64,000 nucleotides of DNA, from the NCBI RefSeq assembly GCF_014490555.1, contig NZ_CP061032.1, positions 372,001 to 436,000 on the forward strand, written 5' to 3'. Origin of the DNA: Corynebacterium lujinxingii (GTDB taxonomy: Bacteria; Actinomycetota; Actinomycetes; Mycobacteriales; Mycobacteriaceae). A model generated the notes under the pieces. It was not told the origin of the DNA. It searched no databases and saw nothing but the letters and a program-made list of their open reading frames with translations. How positions within the stretch are numbered: the first letter of the stretch is position 1; every line of letters begins with the position of its first letter. The translations under genes were made by a program, and so were the position numbers. This document shows, piece after piece, positions 7,725 through 16,867 of the stretch.

Positions 7725-8330
7725 ATGGCTCGTTACACCGGCCCTGCTACCCGTAAGTCCCGTCGCCTCCGCGTCGACCTCGTCGGCGGCGACATGTCCT
7801 TCGAGCGTCGCCCGTACCCCCCGGGGCAGGCTGGCCGCGCTCGCATCAAGGAGTCCGAGTACCTGCTCCAGCTGCAGGAGAAGCAGAAGGCTCGCTTCAC
7901 CTACGGCGTCATGGAGAAGCAGTTCCGCCGCTACTACGAAGAGGCGAACCGTCGCCCGGGCAAGACCGGCGACAACCTGCTGATCCTCCTGGAGTCGCGT
8001 CTGGATAACGTCGTCTACCGCGCCGGTCTGGCCAAGACCCGCCGCCAGGCACGTCAGCTGGTCTCCCACGGCCACTTCACCGTCAACGGCAAGAAGATTG
8101 ACGTCCCGTCGTTCGCGGTTACGCAGTACGACATCATCGATGTCCGCGACAAGTCCCGCAACATGCTGTGGTTCGAAGAGGCCCAGGACAACCTCCTGGA
8201 CGCCGTCGTTCCGGCTTGGCTGCAGGTCGTTCCGGACACCCTGCGCATCCTCGTGCACCAGCTGCCCGAGCGCGCTCAGATCGAGGTGCCGCTGCAGGAG
8301 CAGCTCATCGTCGAGCTCTACTCGAAGTAA
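7725..8330 (+). CDS. rpsD: 30S ribosomal protein S4
   Basis: 201 residues. S4 nucleates 16S rRNA 5'-domain assembly and in many bacteria represses its own operon. The N-terminal domain lacks the zinc cysteines found in some S4 proteins. The S4 RNA-binding domain begins near residue 90 (SRLDNVVYRAGLAKTRRQARQLVSHGHF). AAAGGAAAAGAGG lies upstream of the ATG. Confidence 0.98.
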   Translation: MARYTGPATRKSRRLRVDLVGGDMSFERRPYPPGQAGRARIKESEYLLQLQEKQKARFTYGVMEKQFRRYYEEANRRPGKTGDNLLILLESRLDNVVYRAGLAKTRRQARQLVSHGHFTVNGKKIDVPSFAVTQYDIIDVRDKSRNMLWFEEAQDNLLDAVVPAWLQVVPDTLRILVHQLPERAQIEVPLQEQLIVELYSK

Positions 8331-8428
8331 GCTTCCACTTGCTTCACCCCGCGCACCGTCCACGGTGTTCGGAATCTTTCACATCCGTCCCTACCGGCTT
8401 CATATAGCGGGAGCCAAAGGAGAAGTTC

Positions 8429-9442
8429 ATGCTCATCTCACAGCGTCCTGAATTGACCGAGGAGTACATCGACACCAACCGCTCGAAGTTCGTCATCGAG
8501 CCGCTCGAGCCTGGTTTCGGTTACACCCTGGGCAACTCCCTGCGCCGCACGCTGCTGTCGTCCATCCCGGGCGCGGCCGTGACCTCCATCAAGATCGATG
8601 GTGTGCTCCACGAGTTCACCACGATCAACGGTGTCAAGGAGAATGTCTCGGAGATCATCCTCAACATCAAGGACATCGTCTTGTCGTCTGACTTTGACGA
8701 GCCGGTCGTCATGACGCTTGCTGTCGAAGGCCCGGGCGACGTCACCGCCGGCGACATCGAGCCGCCGGCCGGCGTGGAGATCCACAACCCGGATCTGCAC
8801 ATCGCCTCCCTCAATGAGCAGGCTCGCCTGGAGATGGAGCTTGTTGTCGAGCGCGGCCGCGGTTACGTCCCGGCCATGCCGAACTCCGGTGGTGAGGCCG
8901 GCCGTATCCCGGTCGACCAGATCTACTCGCCGGTTACCCGTGTCGCCTACAAGGTTGAGGCGACCCGTGTCGAGCAGCGCACCGACTTTGACAAGCTCAT
9001 CATCGACGTCGAGACCAAGAACTCGATGACCGCACGCGACGCACTCGCGTCGGCGGGTTCCACCCTGGTGGAGCTCTTCGGCCTGGCGCGCGAGCTCAAC
9101 ACCGCGGCGGAGGGCATCGAGATCGGCCCGTCGGCGCAGGAGTCCGAGTACATCGCCGCGTACTCCACGCCGATCGAGGACCTGAACTTCTCCGTGCGTT
9201 CCTACAACTGCCTGAAGCGTCAGGAGATCCACACCGTCGGTGAACTCGCAGAGTGCACCGAAAGCGACCTGCTGGATATCCGCAACTTCGGCCAGAAGTC
9301 GATCAACGAGGTCAAGATCAAGCTCGCCAACCTGGGCCTGACATTGAAGGATGCTCCGGAAGATTTCGATCCGACCCAGCTTGAGGGCTACGACGCCGAG
9401 ACCGGCGACTTCGTGGATCCCAGCGCGGACGAGACCGAGTAA
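8429..9442 (+). CDS. rpoA: DNA-directed RNA polymerase alpha subunit
   Basis: 337 residues. The alpha dimer scaffolds RNA polymerase assembly, and its C-terminal domain binds DNA and activators. The N-terminal domain is marked by FGYTLGNSLRRTLLSSIPGAAV and the linker is followed by alpha-CTD with LNFSVRSYNCLKRQEIHTVGEL and RNFGQKSINEVKIKL. The tail is acidic. AAAGGAG at 8417-8423 is the ribosome binding site. A 98-nt gap after rpsD holds TATAGC at 8403-8408, a possible extra -10. Confidence 0.98.
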   Translation: MLISQRPELTEEYIDTNRSKFVIEPLEPGFGYTLGNSLRRTLLSSIPGAAVTSIKIDGVLHEFTTINGVKENVSEIILNIKDIVLSSDFDEPVVMTLAVEGPGDVTAGDIEPPAGVEIHNPDLHIASLNEQARLEMELVVERGRGYVPAMPNSGGEAGRIPVDQIYSPVTRVAYKVEATRVEQRTDFDKLIIDVETKNSMTARDALASAGSTLVELFGLARELNTAAEGIEIGPSAQESEYIAAYSTPIEDLNFSVRSYNCLKRQEIHTVGELAECTESDLLDIRNFGQKSINEVKIKLANLGLTLKDAPEDFDPTQLEGYDAETGDFVDPSADETE

Positions 9443-9488
9443 CACCCCAGAGCACGCGCTCAACTAACCGCATACGAGGAGTACGAAT

Positions 9489-9974
9489 ATGCCTACCCCG
9501 AAGAAGGGTGCCCGTCTCGGAGGGTCCGCCTCGCACCAGAAGCACATTCTGGCCAACCTGGCGCAGTCCCTGTTCGAGAACGGCTCCATCAAGACCACGG
9601 ACGCAAAGGCCCGCACCCTGCGTCCGTACGCTGAGAAGCTGATCACCAAGGCGAAGAAGGGCACCGTGGCAGACCGCCGCGCAGTCCTCGCTGAGCTGCC
9701 GAACAAGGAGGTCGTCACCTACCTGTTCAACGAGCTCGCGCCGAAGTTCGAGAACCGCGATGGCGGCTACACCCGCTCCATCAAGCTTCCGAACCGCTCC
9801 GGCGACAACGCTCCGATGACCCAGATTTCCCTGGTGCTCGAGGAGACCGTGTCGTCTGAGGCGACCCGCGCAGCCCGCGCCGCAGCATCCCGCCAGGCCG
9901 AGGAGGCCAAGGCTGAGGAGGCTACCGAGGCTGCAGAGGCTCCGGCAGAGGAGACCGCAGAGGACGAGAAGTAA
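9489..9974 (+). CDS. rplQ: 50S ribosomal protein L17
   Basis: 161 residues: a normal L17 core (MPTPKKGARLGGSASHQKHI, then ANLAQSLFENGSIKTTDAKAR) plus an actinobacterial C-terminal extension of about 40 residues rich in Ala and Glu. L17 lies near the polypeptide exit tunnel. An AGGAG element (9476-9480) precedes the ATG. It closes the alpha operon and is followed by a strong terminator. Confidence 0.97.
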   Translation: MPTPKKGARLGGSASHQKHILANLAQSLFENGSIKTTDAKARTLRPYAEKLITKAKKGTVADRRAVLAELPNKEVVTYLFNELAPKFENRDGGYTRSIKLPNRSGDNAPMTQISLVLEETVSSEATRAARAAASRQAEEAKAEEATEAAEAPAEETAEDEK

Positions 9975-9995
9975 ACCGCTCGTTTTCCGCGCAAC

Positions 9996-10027
9996 AACGC
10001 CCAGTCACACCGTGTGGCTGGGCGTTT
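9996..10027 (+). terminator. Rho-independent terminator after rplQ
   Basis: AACGCCCAGTCACAC and GTGTGGCTGGGCGTT form a long stem with one wobble pair, ending in TTTT. The truA promoter begins right after it. Confidence 0.92.
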
Positions 10028-10040
10028 TGCCGTGTGCCGA

Positions 10041-10046
10041 TAGAAT
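10041..10046 (+). promoter_or_regulatory. -10 element for leaderless truA
   Basis: TAGAAT ends 8 nt before the ATG at 10055, with no ribosome binding site between them, so the mRNA would begin at the start codon. Confidence 0.55.
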
Positions 10047-10054
10047 CAACCGCC

Positions 10055-10882
10055 ATGGACACGATGCGCCTGCGCCTTGACATCGCATACGACGGTACCG
10101 ATTTCCACGGTTGGGCGCGTCAGAAAGGCGGCATCAGGACCGTCCAGCAGACGATCGAGGAGGCGCTGAGCCTCGTGCTTCGCGACGACATCACGCTCAC
10201 CGTCGCCGGTCGCACCGACGCAGGCGTGCACGCCTCGGGCCAGGTCGCCCACGCCGATGTGCATCCCGCGTCGCTTGAGCAACGCTCGATAGAGGGGGAT
10301 CCGGGGCGGTTGGTTCGTCGATTAGCAAAACTGCTCCCAGAAGACGTCCGGGTGTTCGCAGTGGAAGAGGCGCCGGAAGGGTTCGACGCGCGGTTTTCTG
10401 CGCTGACCCGCACCTACGTCTACCGGGTGACCACCCACCCAGCGGGGGCGCTGCCCACCCGGGCGCGGGACACCGCGGTGTGGCCGAAACCAGTCGACCT
10501 GGAGGCCACGCAGGCCTGCGCGGACGCGCTAGTGGGGCTGCACAACTTCGCCGCGTTCTGCCGCCCTAAGGAGCACGCGACCACCATCCGCGACGTGCAC
10601 AGCTTCGACTGGGCGCGGGTCTCGCCGCATATCTATGAGGCGCGCATCACCGCCGACGCGTTTTGCTGGAACATGGTGCGCGCGCTGGTGGCGACGTGCC
10701 TGACGGTGGGGGAGGGTCGTCGTCAAGCATCGTGGCCTAACGGGCTGTTGCTTCGCGACGCCCGCGCCCCCGAAGTGCCCCTCGCACCCGCCCGCGGACT
10801 CACGCTGGTGGGGGTGGAATACCCGCCGGCGGATCAACTCGCGGCGCGCGCCGAAGCGACCCGAGCCAAGCGCGAGATGTAG
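10055..10882 (+). CDS. truA: tRNA pseudouridine(38-40) synthase TruA
   Basis: 275 residues from ATG 10055. The in-frame upstream codon at 10034 would place translation ahead of the -10 element. TruA isomerises U38-U40 in the anticodon stem-loop of tRNAs. DIAYDGTDFHGWARQ is at the N-terminus and the catalytic Asp55 sits in GRTDAGVHASGQ. The rplQ-truA order is common in bacteria. The segment encoding GRRQASW contains one copy of the recurring word TCGTCGTCAAGC. Confidence 0.96.
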   Translation: MDTMRLRLDIAYDGTDFHGWARQKGGIRTVQQTIEEALSLVLRDDITLTVAGRTDAGVHASGQVAHADVHPASLEQRSIEGDPGRLVRRLAKLLPEDVRVFAVEEAPEGFDARFSALTRTYVYRVTTHPAGALPTRARDTAVWPKPVDLEATQACADALVGLHNFAAFCRPKEHATTIRDVHSFDWARVSPHIYEARITADAFCWNMVRALVATCLTVGEGRRQASWPNGLLLRDARAPEVPLAPARGLTLVGVEYPPADQLAARAEATRAKREM

Positions 10883-10915
10883 CATGCTTGGGTCGAAAAC
10901 GAACCGGGAGGTGTC

Positions 10916-13009
10916 ATGACCACAGCGACCGCAGCATGGTTTTGTGTCGTGTTTTTCCTGCTCCCGGGGCTTGCCGTGTCCTGGGTGGCGGGGTTGCGCC
11001 TGCCGGCGGCTATAGCGAGCGCGCTGCCGGTGACCTTCGGCATCATCGGCTTGTCTGCCTGGATGTGGGGAGTCACGTCAGCACCGTTCAACCTCTGGAC
11101 GTTCGGCGTCAGTATGGTGCTGGCGCTGGCGGTCGCCGCGGGGTGGCGCTACCTGTTCGCCCGCAAAGCCAGACGCGGCGGGGCGGTGCCGTGGCGCCGC
11201 GCGCTCTTTCCGGGACAGGCTGACTGGGTCTCGTGGATCATCCCGGCGGCCGGTGTGGTCACCGGCGCGGCGATGTCGATTACGGATCGGCTGCGCTGGT
11301 TGGCGCGGCTGCCAAACGGCGCCGACAACATCGTCCAAGGGTGGGATACGCAGTGGCATGCGAACCTGGTGCGGTTTGTGATGGACGAGGGCGTGGCGTC
11401 GTCGACACGCATGGGCGAGCTGCAGAACGTGGAAACGCACGCGAAACTGCTCTACCCGTCCGCCTTCCACGCCGGCACCGCCCTGTTCGGCGAGGCCGCC
11501 GGGCTGGAGCCGATCCGCGCGGTGAACATCGCCTCGATCGTGCTGCCCGGTATTGCGCTGCCGTTGACCATGGCATGCCTCGTGTTCGTGTTCGTGCGCT
11601 CGCGCGGGGTGACCGCGCAGATCGCGGCGGGGCTTGCGGCGGTGTTCTGCTACGGCGCACCGCAGCTGCTGTGGGTGCCGGATTTCGTCGGCATGTGGCC
11701 GTATCTGCTCGCGGTGGCGCTGACCGGGATTGTGATTTGGCAATTCCTTTCGGTGCCCGTGCGACATGCCGCCGCGTTGCCTGCCGCGGCCGGGTTCCTC
11801 GGACTGCTGTGCGTCCACCCGTCCGCGGTGACGATCGTGGTGCTCGGGGTAGTGCTGGCGTGGGCGACTTCGCTGCTCGTGCGGCCGGTGCGTTCGCGCG
11901 TGTCGGACTCGCTGTGGCTCGCACTGCCGGCCGCGGGGGCCGCCTTGGCGTTCATTCCGCAGGTGCTCGCCGGGTCCACCCAGGCTGGCGAGGTCGCCTC
12001 GTGGTCGCCGAAGGAAACCCTGGGCAACAGCGCATGGGGCAGCGCGTTTTCGATGGACACCCGCCACGTCGCCGAGTTCTTCCCCGACTTCGACCCGACC
12101 GTGATGCTGTGGCTGGCCGGCGCCGGTGCGCTCGTGCTCGTGCTGTGGCGCGGCCAGGTGTGGCCGCTGCTGCTGTACCTCATCTCGCTTGCGGTGACGG
12201 CCAACGCGCTGGAGCCGTTCGACAACGCATTCGGCGACATCCTCGCTGCGGTGGGCAACCTGCACTACAACACCGGCCACCGCTTGGTCATGCCGGTGGT
12301 GATGTGCGTGTGGGCCGCCGCCGCGATCGCCGTGGCCGCGATGATCCGGTTGGTCACGCTGGCGCCGTTGGCCGCGCGCTCCGGCAAAGGTCAGCGCGTG
12401 TCGGCGGTGGCGTCGGTGTTGCTCGCCGTAATCGTCGGGGCGACGGCGGCGCCGCAGGTGCGCGCCCACACCGCGGACGGCGCCAAGCACGCGTTTACCG
12501 ACGCCCGCGACAACGGCCGCATGGTCAGTGCCGACGACCTGCAGGCCTTCGACTGGCTCGCTAAGCAGCCCGCAGCGTGGGAGGGCACCATCATGGGCGA
12601 TCCGGCCGACGGGTATTCGTGGATGTACGCCTACAACGGCCTGCCCTCGATTGCACGCCACTACTTGTGGCCGGCCGGCGGCGACGGTTCGGCACACCAG
12701 ACGTTGTTCTCCCACGCTGACTTCATCGGTGAGGGCCACAACGGCCCCGTCGAGCAGGCGATCGAGGACCTGGATGTGCGGTTTTTCGTGCTCAGTCCGG
12801 CGTCGTTCTGGCCGGGGCAGAAACCGCAGTACGAGCTGCTGCGCGCATTTTGGGCCTCTAACGGCGTCACGCCGGTGTTCCGCAAGGGTTCCACTGCAGT
12901 GTTTGCGGTCAACAGCGCGTTTACGGATGCCGAGCTGCGCGACATGCAGTCCGACGGGGCGGAGCACGGCTCGGACGAGCTCTTCGAGCTCGACGACGCC
13001 TGGCAGTAG
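10916..13009 (+). CDS. Large polytopic membrane protein, DUF6541-like, possible GT-C fold
   Basis: 697 residues with about 11-13 hydrophobic segments in the first two thirds and a soluble, probably extracytoplasmic, C-terminal region from about residue 530. The loop after the third segment contains GWDTQWHANLVRF, resembling the acidic loops of GT-C polyprenyl-sugar glycosyltransferases. I recognise the family only as the corynebacterial DUF6541-type membrane proteins; no activity is proven. GGGAGGTG (10906-10913) precedes the ATG. It lies 63 nt upstream of eccB on the same strand and could be co-transcribed with it. A role in envelope glycan synthesis is inference. Confidence 0.7.
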   Translation: MTTATAAWFCVVFFLLPGLAVSWVAGLRLPAAIASALPVTFGIIGLSAWMWGVTSAPFNLWTFGVSMVLALAVAAGWRYLFARKARRGGAVPWRRALFPGQADWVSWIIPAAGVVTGAAMSITDRLRWLARLPNGADNIVQGWDTQWHANLVRFVMDEGVASSTRMGELQNVETHAKLLYPSAFHAGTALFGEAAGLEPIRAVNIASIVLPGIALPLTMACLVFVFVRSRGVTAQIAAGLAAVFCYGAPQLLWVPDFVGMWPYLLAVALTGIVIWQFLSVPVRHAAALPAAAGFLGLLCVHPSAVTIVVLGVVLAWATSLLVRPVRSRVSDSLWLALPAAGAALAFIPQVLAGSTQAGEVASWSPKETLGNSAWGSAFSMDTRHVAEFFPDFDPTVMLWLAGAGALVLVLWRGQVWPLLLYLISLAVTANALEPFDNAFGDILAAVGNLHYNTGHRLVMPVVMCVWAAAAIAVAAMIRLVTLAPLAARSGKGQRVSAVASVLLAVIVGATAAPQVRAHTADGAKHAFTDARDNGRMVSADDLQAFDWLAKQPAAWEGTIMGDPADGYSWMYAYNGLPSIARHYLWPAGGDGSAHQTLFSHADFIGEGHNGPVEQAIEDLDVRFFVLSPASFWPGQKPQYELLRAFWASNGVTPVFRKGSTAVFAVNSAFTDAELRDMQSDGAEHGSDELFELDDAWQ

Positions 13010-13072
13010 CGCTGCAGGTTTCCGCCCGGCGGGGTAGCCTCGAACCCGGTTCTACTCGGGGGAGGGGAAATC

Positions 13073-14296
13073 ATGGCAAAACTTTTGCCCACTACGCGTG
13101 CCCAGGTTTCAGGGCACCAGTTCATGCGCCGTCGGATGGAACACGGCCTTCTGTTCGGCGATATCCGGATGATTCATGACCCGTTGTCGTCGCGACGCCG
13201 CGCCACCGTGTTCGGGGTGGCCGCGGTGGTGATGATCGCGGCGGTGATGGGGTTGTTTGCGTGGATGCGCCCGAACGCGGATCCGGGCGATGCGCCGATT
13301 CTGCGTGCGGCGGACGGGTCGCTGTACGTGCGCGTCAACGACGCGGTGCACCCGGTGACCAACCTCGCGTCGGCCCGCCTGATTACCGGCACGGCCGCGG
13401 ATCCGGCGCGGGTGGGCGATGAGCACCTCGCTGCGATGCCGCGCGGGGTGCCGGTGGGGATTGTCGCCGCACCCGCGATGTTCGCCCCGGAGCGCGCTGC
13501 GGAGGCGGCGTGGTCCGTGTGCGTTGCGGGCGACCGGGTCACGGTGATCGCGGGTGAGGCGCAGGAGCCTTTGCTTGACGACGACGCCGTGCTCGCCACC
13601 GACGGCACCCGCCAGTGGGTGGTCACCGGGCAGGGCCGCCAGATGTTGCCGGACGCCACCTCCGCGACGGGCCGGGTGGTGCGCCGCGCGCTGGGGATCA
13701 CGCACACCACCCCGGTGTGGTCGCCGCCGGTGCCGGTGCTCACTGCGCTGAAGGAGTTGCCGCCGGTGGCCCTGCCGACACCGCTGCCGGAGGTGCTGGA
13801 CACTGACGCCGGCGCTTGGGCGCTGTCGAACGGCCGGGTGCAGCCGGTCACGGACGTGCAGCGCGCGGTGCTGTTGGACGCAGGTGCGCAGCGCCGCCAG
13901 GTTGCGCGCACCCAGTTGGCCACGTACCAGGACGGCGACATGGGGCTTGCGCTGCCGGAGCGCCGGCCGCGGTGGCTCGATCCGGAGTCGGCACCGGTGT
14001 GCGTCAATCAGGACCGCGGCGCGGCGGTGCAGGCGGCGGATGTGAAAGCGATTGCGCTTTCCGGCGCGTCGGTGGCGACCCACTTCGCGGGGCTTCGCGA
14101 CGGTTCCGTCGGCGTGGACTCCGGCCACGGCTTCCACGTCGTCGCCGGCAACGGGTTGCGCCACCGGGCGCCGGACGCGGAGGCGCTGGCCACGGTCGGC
14201 GCGGTGCACGTGGAGCGCGTGCCGTGGGAGATTGTGAGCCTGTTGCCCGAAGGCGAGGAACTCACCCGCGACGCCGCGCTGACGGCGACGTACTAA
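13073..14296 (+). CDS. eccB: Type VII secretion protein EccB (ESX-4 type)
   Basis: 407 residues. EccB is a core subunit of the ESX inner-membrane complex with a large periplasmic domain. The N-terminus TRAQVSGHQFMRRRMEHGLLFGDIRM is the family hallmark, followed by one membrane segment at residues 45-65. The periplasmic part is shorter than in the mycobacterial ESX-1/3/5 proteins, which fits ESX-4. GGGGGAGGGG (13058-13067) precedes the ATG. Its 3' end overlaps the oppositely oriented mycP by 35 nt. Confidence 0.95.
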   Translation: MAKLLPTTRAQVSGHQFMRRRMEHGLLFGDIRMIHDPLSSRRRATVFGVAAVVMIAAVMGLFAWMRPNADPGDAPILRAADGSLYVRVNDAVHPVTNLASARLITGTAADPARVGDEHLAAMPRGVPVGIVAAPAMFAPERAAEAAWSVCVAGDRVTVIAGEAQEPLLDDDAVLATDGTRQWVVTGQGRQMLPDATSATGRVVRRALGITHTTPVWSPPVPVLTALKELPPVALPTPLPEVLDTDAGAWALSNGRVQPVTDVQRAVLLDAGAQRRQVARTQLATYQDGDMGLALPERRPRWLDPESAPVCVNQDRGAAVQAADVKAIALSGASVATHFAGLRDGSVGVDSGHGFHVVAGNGLRHRAPDAEALATVGAVHVERVPWEIVSLLPEGEELTRDAALTATY

Positions 14297-15374
14297 CCGC
14301 CACCGCGCACAAGGCGGCGAGCGCGATCACCCCGAGCGCGACGGTGCCGAAGCGGGCGGCGGTGTGCGAAGCTTCGTTGGACTGTGGCGCGATTGTCAGC
14401 GTCGCACGCGGGGTGGGCTCGTCGGGGTGGAGTTGGCTCACCACATCTGCCGGGTCGATTGCGCCGCCGCCGTGCTCGGCCGCGGCGTAGATCAGTTCGC
14501 GTACGCGCGCAGGTGTGATGCCGGGGTAGCGCTGCAGCAACAGCGCCGCAGAGGCGCTGACCACCGGTGCGGCGAAACTCGTGCCGGCGTACGGCCGCGT
14601 GCCGTCGCGGGTGTGTGTGCCGTCCGCCCACCCGCCGCCGGCGGAGGCGAGTGCGTACGGCACGTGCCCTGGCGCGGATAGGTCGGCTGCCATGGAGTAT
14701 CCGGCGATAGTGTGAGCATCTTCCCGGGCGCCGACGGCGAGCACGGTCGTGGCGTTGGCCGGGATGACGGTAAATCCCGGTTCGCAGTCCGCGCCCGTGT
14801 TGCCGGCTGCTGCGACGACGACGGCGCCGTCACGCTCGGCGCGGGTGAGCGCCGCGTTGAGAGCGCGGGTGTCGATGCGCTCGGCCAGCCCCGACTCCAC
14901 GCAGGAGACGACGGACAGGTTGAGCACGTGCGCGCCTTCGTCGAGGGCGTTGTTGATGGCGTCGGTAAGTGTTGCGAGGTCTCCGGCGACGGATTCCCCC
15001 TCGGCGCCGCGGTAGTGCGCGGAGGTCTGCCGCACCGAGATAATTTCCGCCCCCGGCGCGATGCCGAGCGTGTTGCCTGCGATGATGCCGGCGACGACGG
15101 TGCCGTGGCTGTCGCAGTCGAAAAGCGCGTCGTCGGCGACGTAATCCGCACCGGGGCGAAGGTGCCGCAGTTCCGGGTGCGGGGCGACGCCGGTGTCGAT
15201 CACGGCCACGCGCACCCCGGCGCCGGTGGCGAAGCGGCGTAGTTCGGCCAGTTCGGGCGGGGTTTCCGCAGGGGCCTGCACCACGGAAGGCACCGCGCAG
15301 GCGATGTCTTGGGCGGACGCGGGCGCGGCAACGACTGGCAGCGCGAGCAGCGCCAGCGGCAACAGGGCGCGCAT
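14262..15374 (-). CDS. mycP: Mycosin-type S8 serine protease (MycP)
   Basis: 370 residues. Mycosins are membrane-anchored subtilisin-like proteases of ESX systems, facing the periplasm. A signal peptide runs to about residue 21 (VVAAPASA/QD). The triad is Asp60 (VAVIDTGVAPH), His90 (DSHGTVVAG) and Ser266 (GTSFAAPVV), with the oxyanion Asn in AAAGNTGADC. A C-terminal membrane segment spans about 336-358 before a basic tail. It starts 2 nt after eccD ends on the same strand, so eccD-mycP is an operon divergent from eccC. This matches the order around mycobacterial ESX-4 (eccD4-mycP4). Confidence 0.95.
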   Translation of the reverse strand: MRALLPLALLALPVVAAPASAQDIACAVPSVVQAPAETPPELAELRRFATGAGVRVAVIDTGVAPHPELRHLRPGADYVADDALFDCDSHGTVVAGIIAGNTLGIAPGAEIISVRQTSAHYRGAEGESVAGDLATLTDAINNALDEGAHVLNLSVVSCVESGLAERIDTRALNAALTRAERDGAVVVAAAGNTGADCEPGFTVIPANATTVLAVGAREDAHTIAGYSMAADLSAPGHVPYALASAGGGWADGTHTRDGTRPYAGTSFAAPVVSASAALLLQRYPGITPARVRELIYAAAEHGGGAIDPADVVSQLHPDEPTPRATLTIAPQSNEASHTAARFGTVALGVIALAALCAVAVSTSPSARRRG

Positions 15375-15375
15375 G

Positions 15376-16692
15376 TCACAGCCCCCGGATCAGGTCGAAC
15401 AGCCCGGTCAGGTGCACCGCGAGCGGGATGACGGCGATGATCGCGGCGATTTCGGCGCGTTCGAACCACACCACCGTCGTCGGCTCGAGGTCCGGCACCC
15501 GCTTGGCCCACAGCACCGTCGTCGCGGCCGCGAGTGTGATGAGTGCGGCGCAGGTGATGAGGGCGGGGTGCGCGTCGTCGATACGCGAAATGCTTATCGA
15601 CGACCCCACCACCGCCACCAACGCCACCGCCGTTAAACACGCGCGTGCGAGTGCCCAGTGGTGGCGCGAGGCGTAGATGATCAGCGCGCCGGCGACGCAG
15701 AGGCAAAACACGAACGTCCACGCGCTGCCGCGGGCCGAGAGGGCGAGCAGTGCAGGGATGGTCGCGGCGGCGATGCCAGCGGAGATCGCGCCGGCGACGG
15801 TGGCGGCGGTGTGGCTTCGCGCGTCGACGTCGGGTTGGTAGGCGTCGGAGCGGTCGAACTCCTCGCCGGCGGTGGGCACGCGCGCAACGGTCAGGCCTGC
15901 CGCGCGCGTGGCCACACCCGGCGTGGCCGCGACGGCGAACACACCAGTGAGCACGGTCAACGCGGCCGGGGCGAGCGGGCCGGGCAACCACGCACCGAGC
16001 GCACCGGCCGCGCCGAGCACACCCGTGGTGGCGAAAAACGCGGTCAGCGCCGCCCCGGTGATGCGCAGCGCGACGCCGAGACCCACCACGACCAGCGCGG
16101 CGAGCACCCCGGCCAGCGCGCCGATTGCGGGGTCTGCGCCGTGCCAATCCGCGCTAGGCCCGGCCACCCAGGCGGCCGCCGCGACCGCCGCGCACACGGG
16201 GGCGGCGAAAAACACCGCCTGGCTCCGGCTCACCGCCGCTAGGGTCAGCGCCACCGCCGCGACGAGCGCGAACGTCACGGGTACCGGCGCGAAGATGCCG
16301 GCCAGCACCCCGATGCACACCAACCCCGCGTATGTCGCCGCGGTGTCCAAGCCCCGCACGTTGCGGGCCGACTCGCCTGCGTGCGCGAGTGCGTCGGCGG
16401 CGTCGCGCACCACCGGCGGGGCGACGGGTTCTTTGGGGCGCAACACGATCACGGCGCCGTCGTGAAGCTTTTGCGTATACAGCGGCGCGTGCATGTCTAA
16501 CGGCGCGCCGCCGGGCGTGGAGATCTCCCACGGGCGGTGGATTTGCGGCAGCTCGACTAACCGCGCGAGTTCCGGCAGCGCCTCCGCGAACGTGGACGAC
16601 GTCGGCAGCGTGACGTCGATGTCGCGGTGAAACGCGGCGACGGACACGCGCACGGTGACGCGCACAATGTGGTGCGCCGAAGTGGCAACCAA
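15376..16692 (-). CDS. eccD: Type VII secretion integral membrane protein EccD
   Basis: 438 residues from TTG 16692, chosen because CGAGGGGGA lies 5-13 nt upstream; an ATG at 16725 (11 more residues) has no ribosome binding site. EccD lines the ESX membrane pore. The first ~90 residues form a ubiquitin-like domain (VRVTVRVSVAAFHRDIDVTLP), followed by about 11 membrane segments. One copy of the recurring word GCTTATCGACGA (15592-15603, plus strand) falls in it. The start is about 175 nt from divergent eccC. Confidence 0.93.
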   Translation of the reverse strand: MVATSAHHIVRVTVRVSVAAFHRDIDVTLPTSSTFAEALPELARLVELPQIHRPWEISTPGGAPLDMHAPLYTQKLHDGAVIVLRPKEPVAPPVVRDAADALAHAGESARNVRGLDTAATYAGLVCIGVLAGIFAPVPVTFALVAAVALTLAAVSRSQAVFFAAPVCAAVAAAAWVAGPSADWHGADPAIGALAGVLAALVVVGLGVALRITGAALTAFFATTGVLGAAGALGAWLPGPLAPAALTVLTGVFAVAATPGVATRAAGLTVARVPTAGEEFDRSDAYQPDVDARSHTAATVAGAISAGIAAATIPALLALSARGSAWTFVFCLCVAGALIIYASRHHWALARACLTAVALVAVVGSSISISRIDDAHPALITCAALITLAAATTVLWAKRVPDLEPTTVVWFERAEIAAIIAVIPLAVHLTGLFDLIRGL

Positions 16693-16867
16693 AATTTTCC
16701 CCCTCGTCTCATGCGCGGCCCCCATCGCCGCGCGTGACCCCGACAGTATGACCCAGCACGCCGGCCTCGTCCACTCGACGCGCGCGGGCGGTGGCGCTGG
16801 TCTACACTGCGCATGCAACAACCGCGGTTCGGGGGAACGGCGGGGATACCAGGGGGGACAACCACTC
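16693..16867. promoter_or_regulatory. Divergent eccD/eccC control region
   Basis: 175 nt between the two start codons. TACACT at 16803-16808 is a possible -10 toward eccC. No clear operator palindrome or -35 was found. Expression of both arms of the ESX locus must start here. Confidence 0.4.

Noticed and set aside
8354..8366. CACCGT-CC-ACGGTG palindrome upstream of rpoA
   Set aside because: Two-base spacer cannot form a stable hairpin loop, and no matching regulator consensus is known to me.
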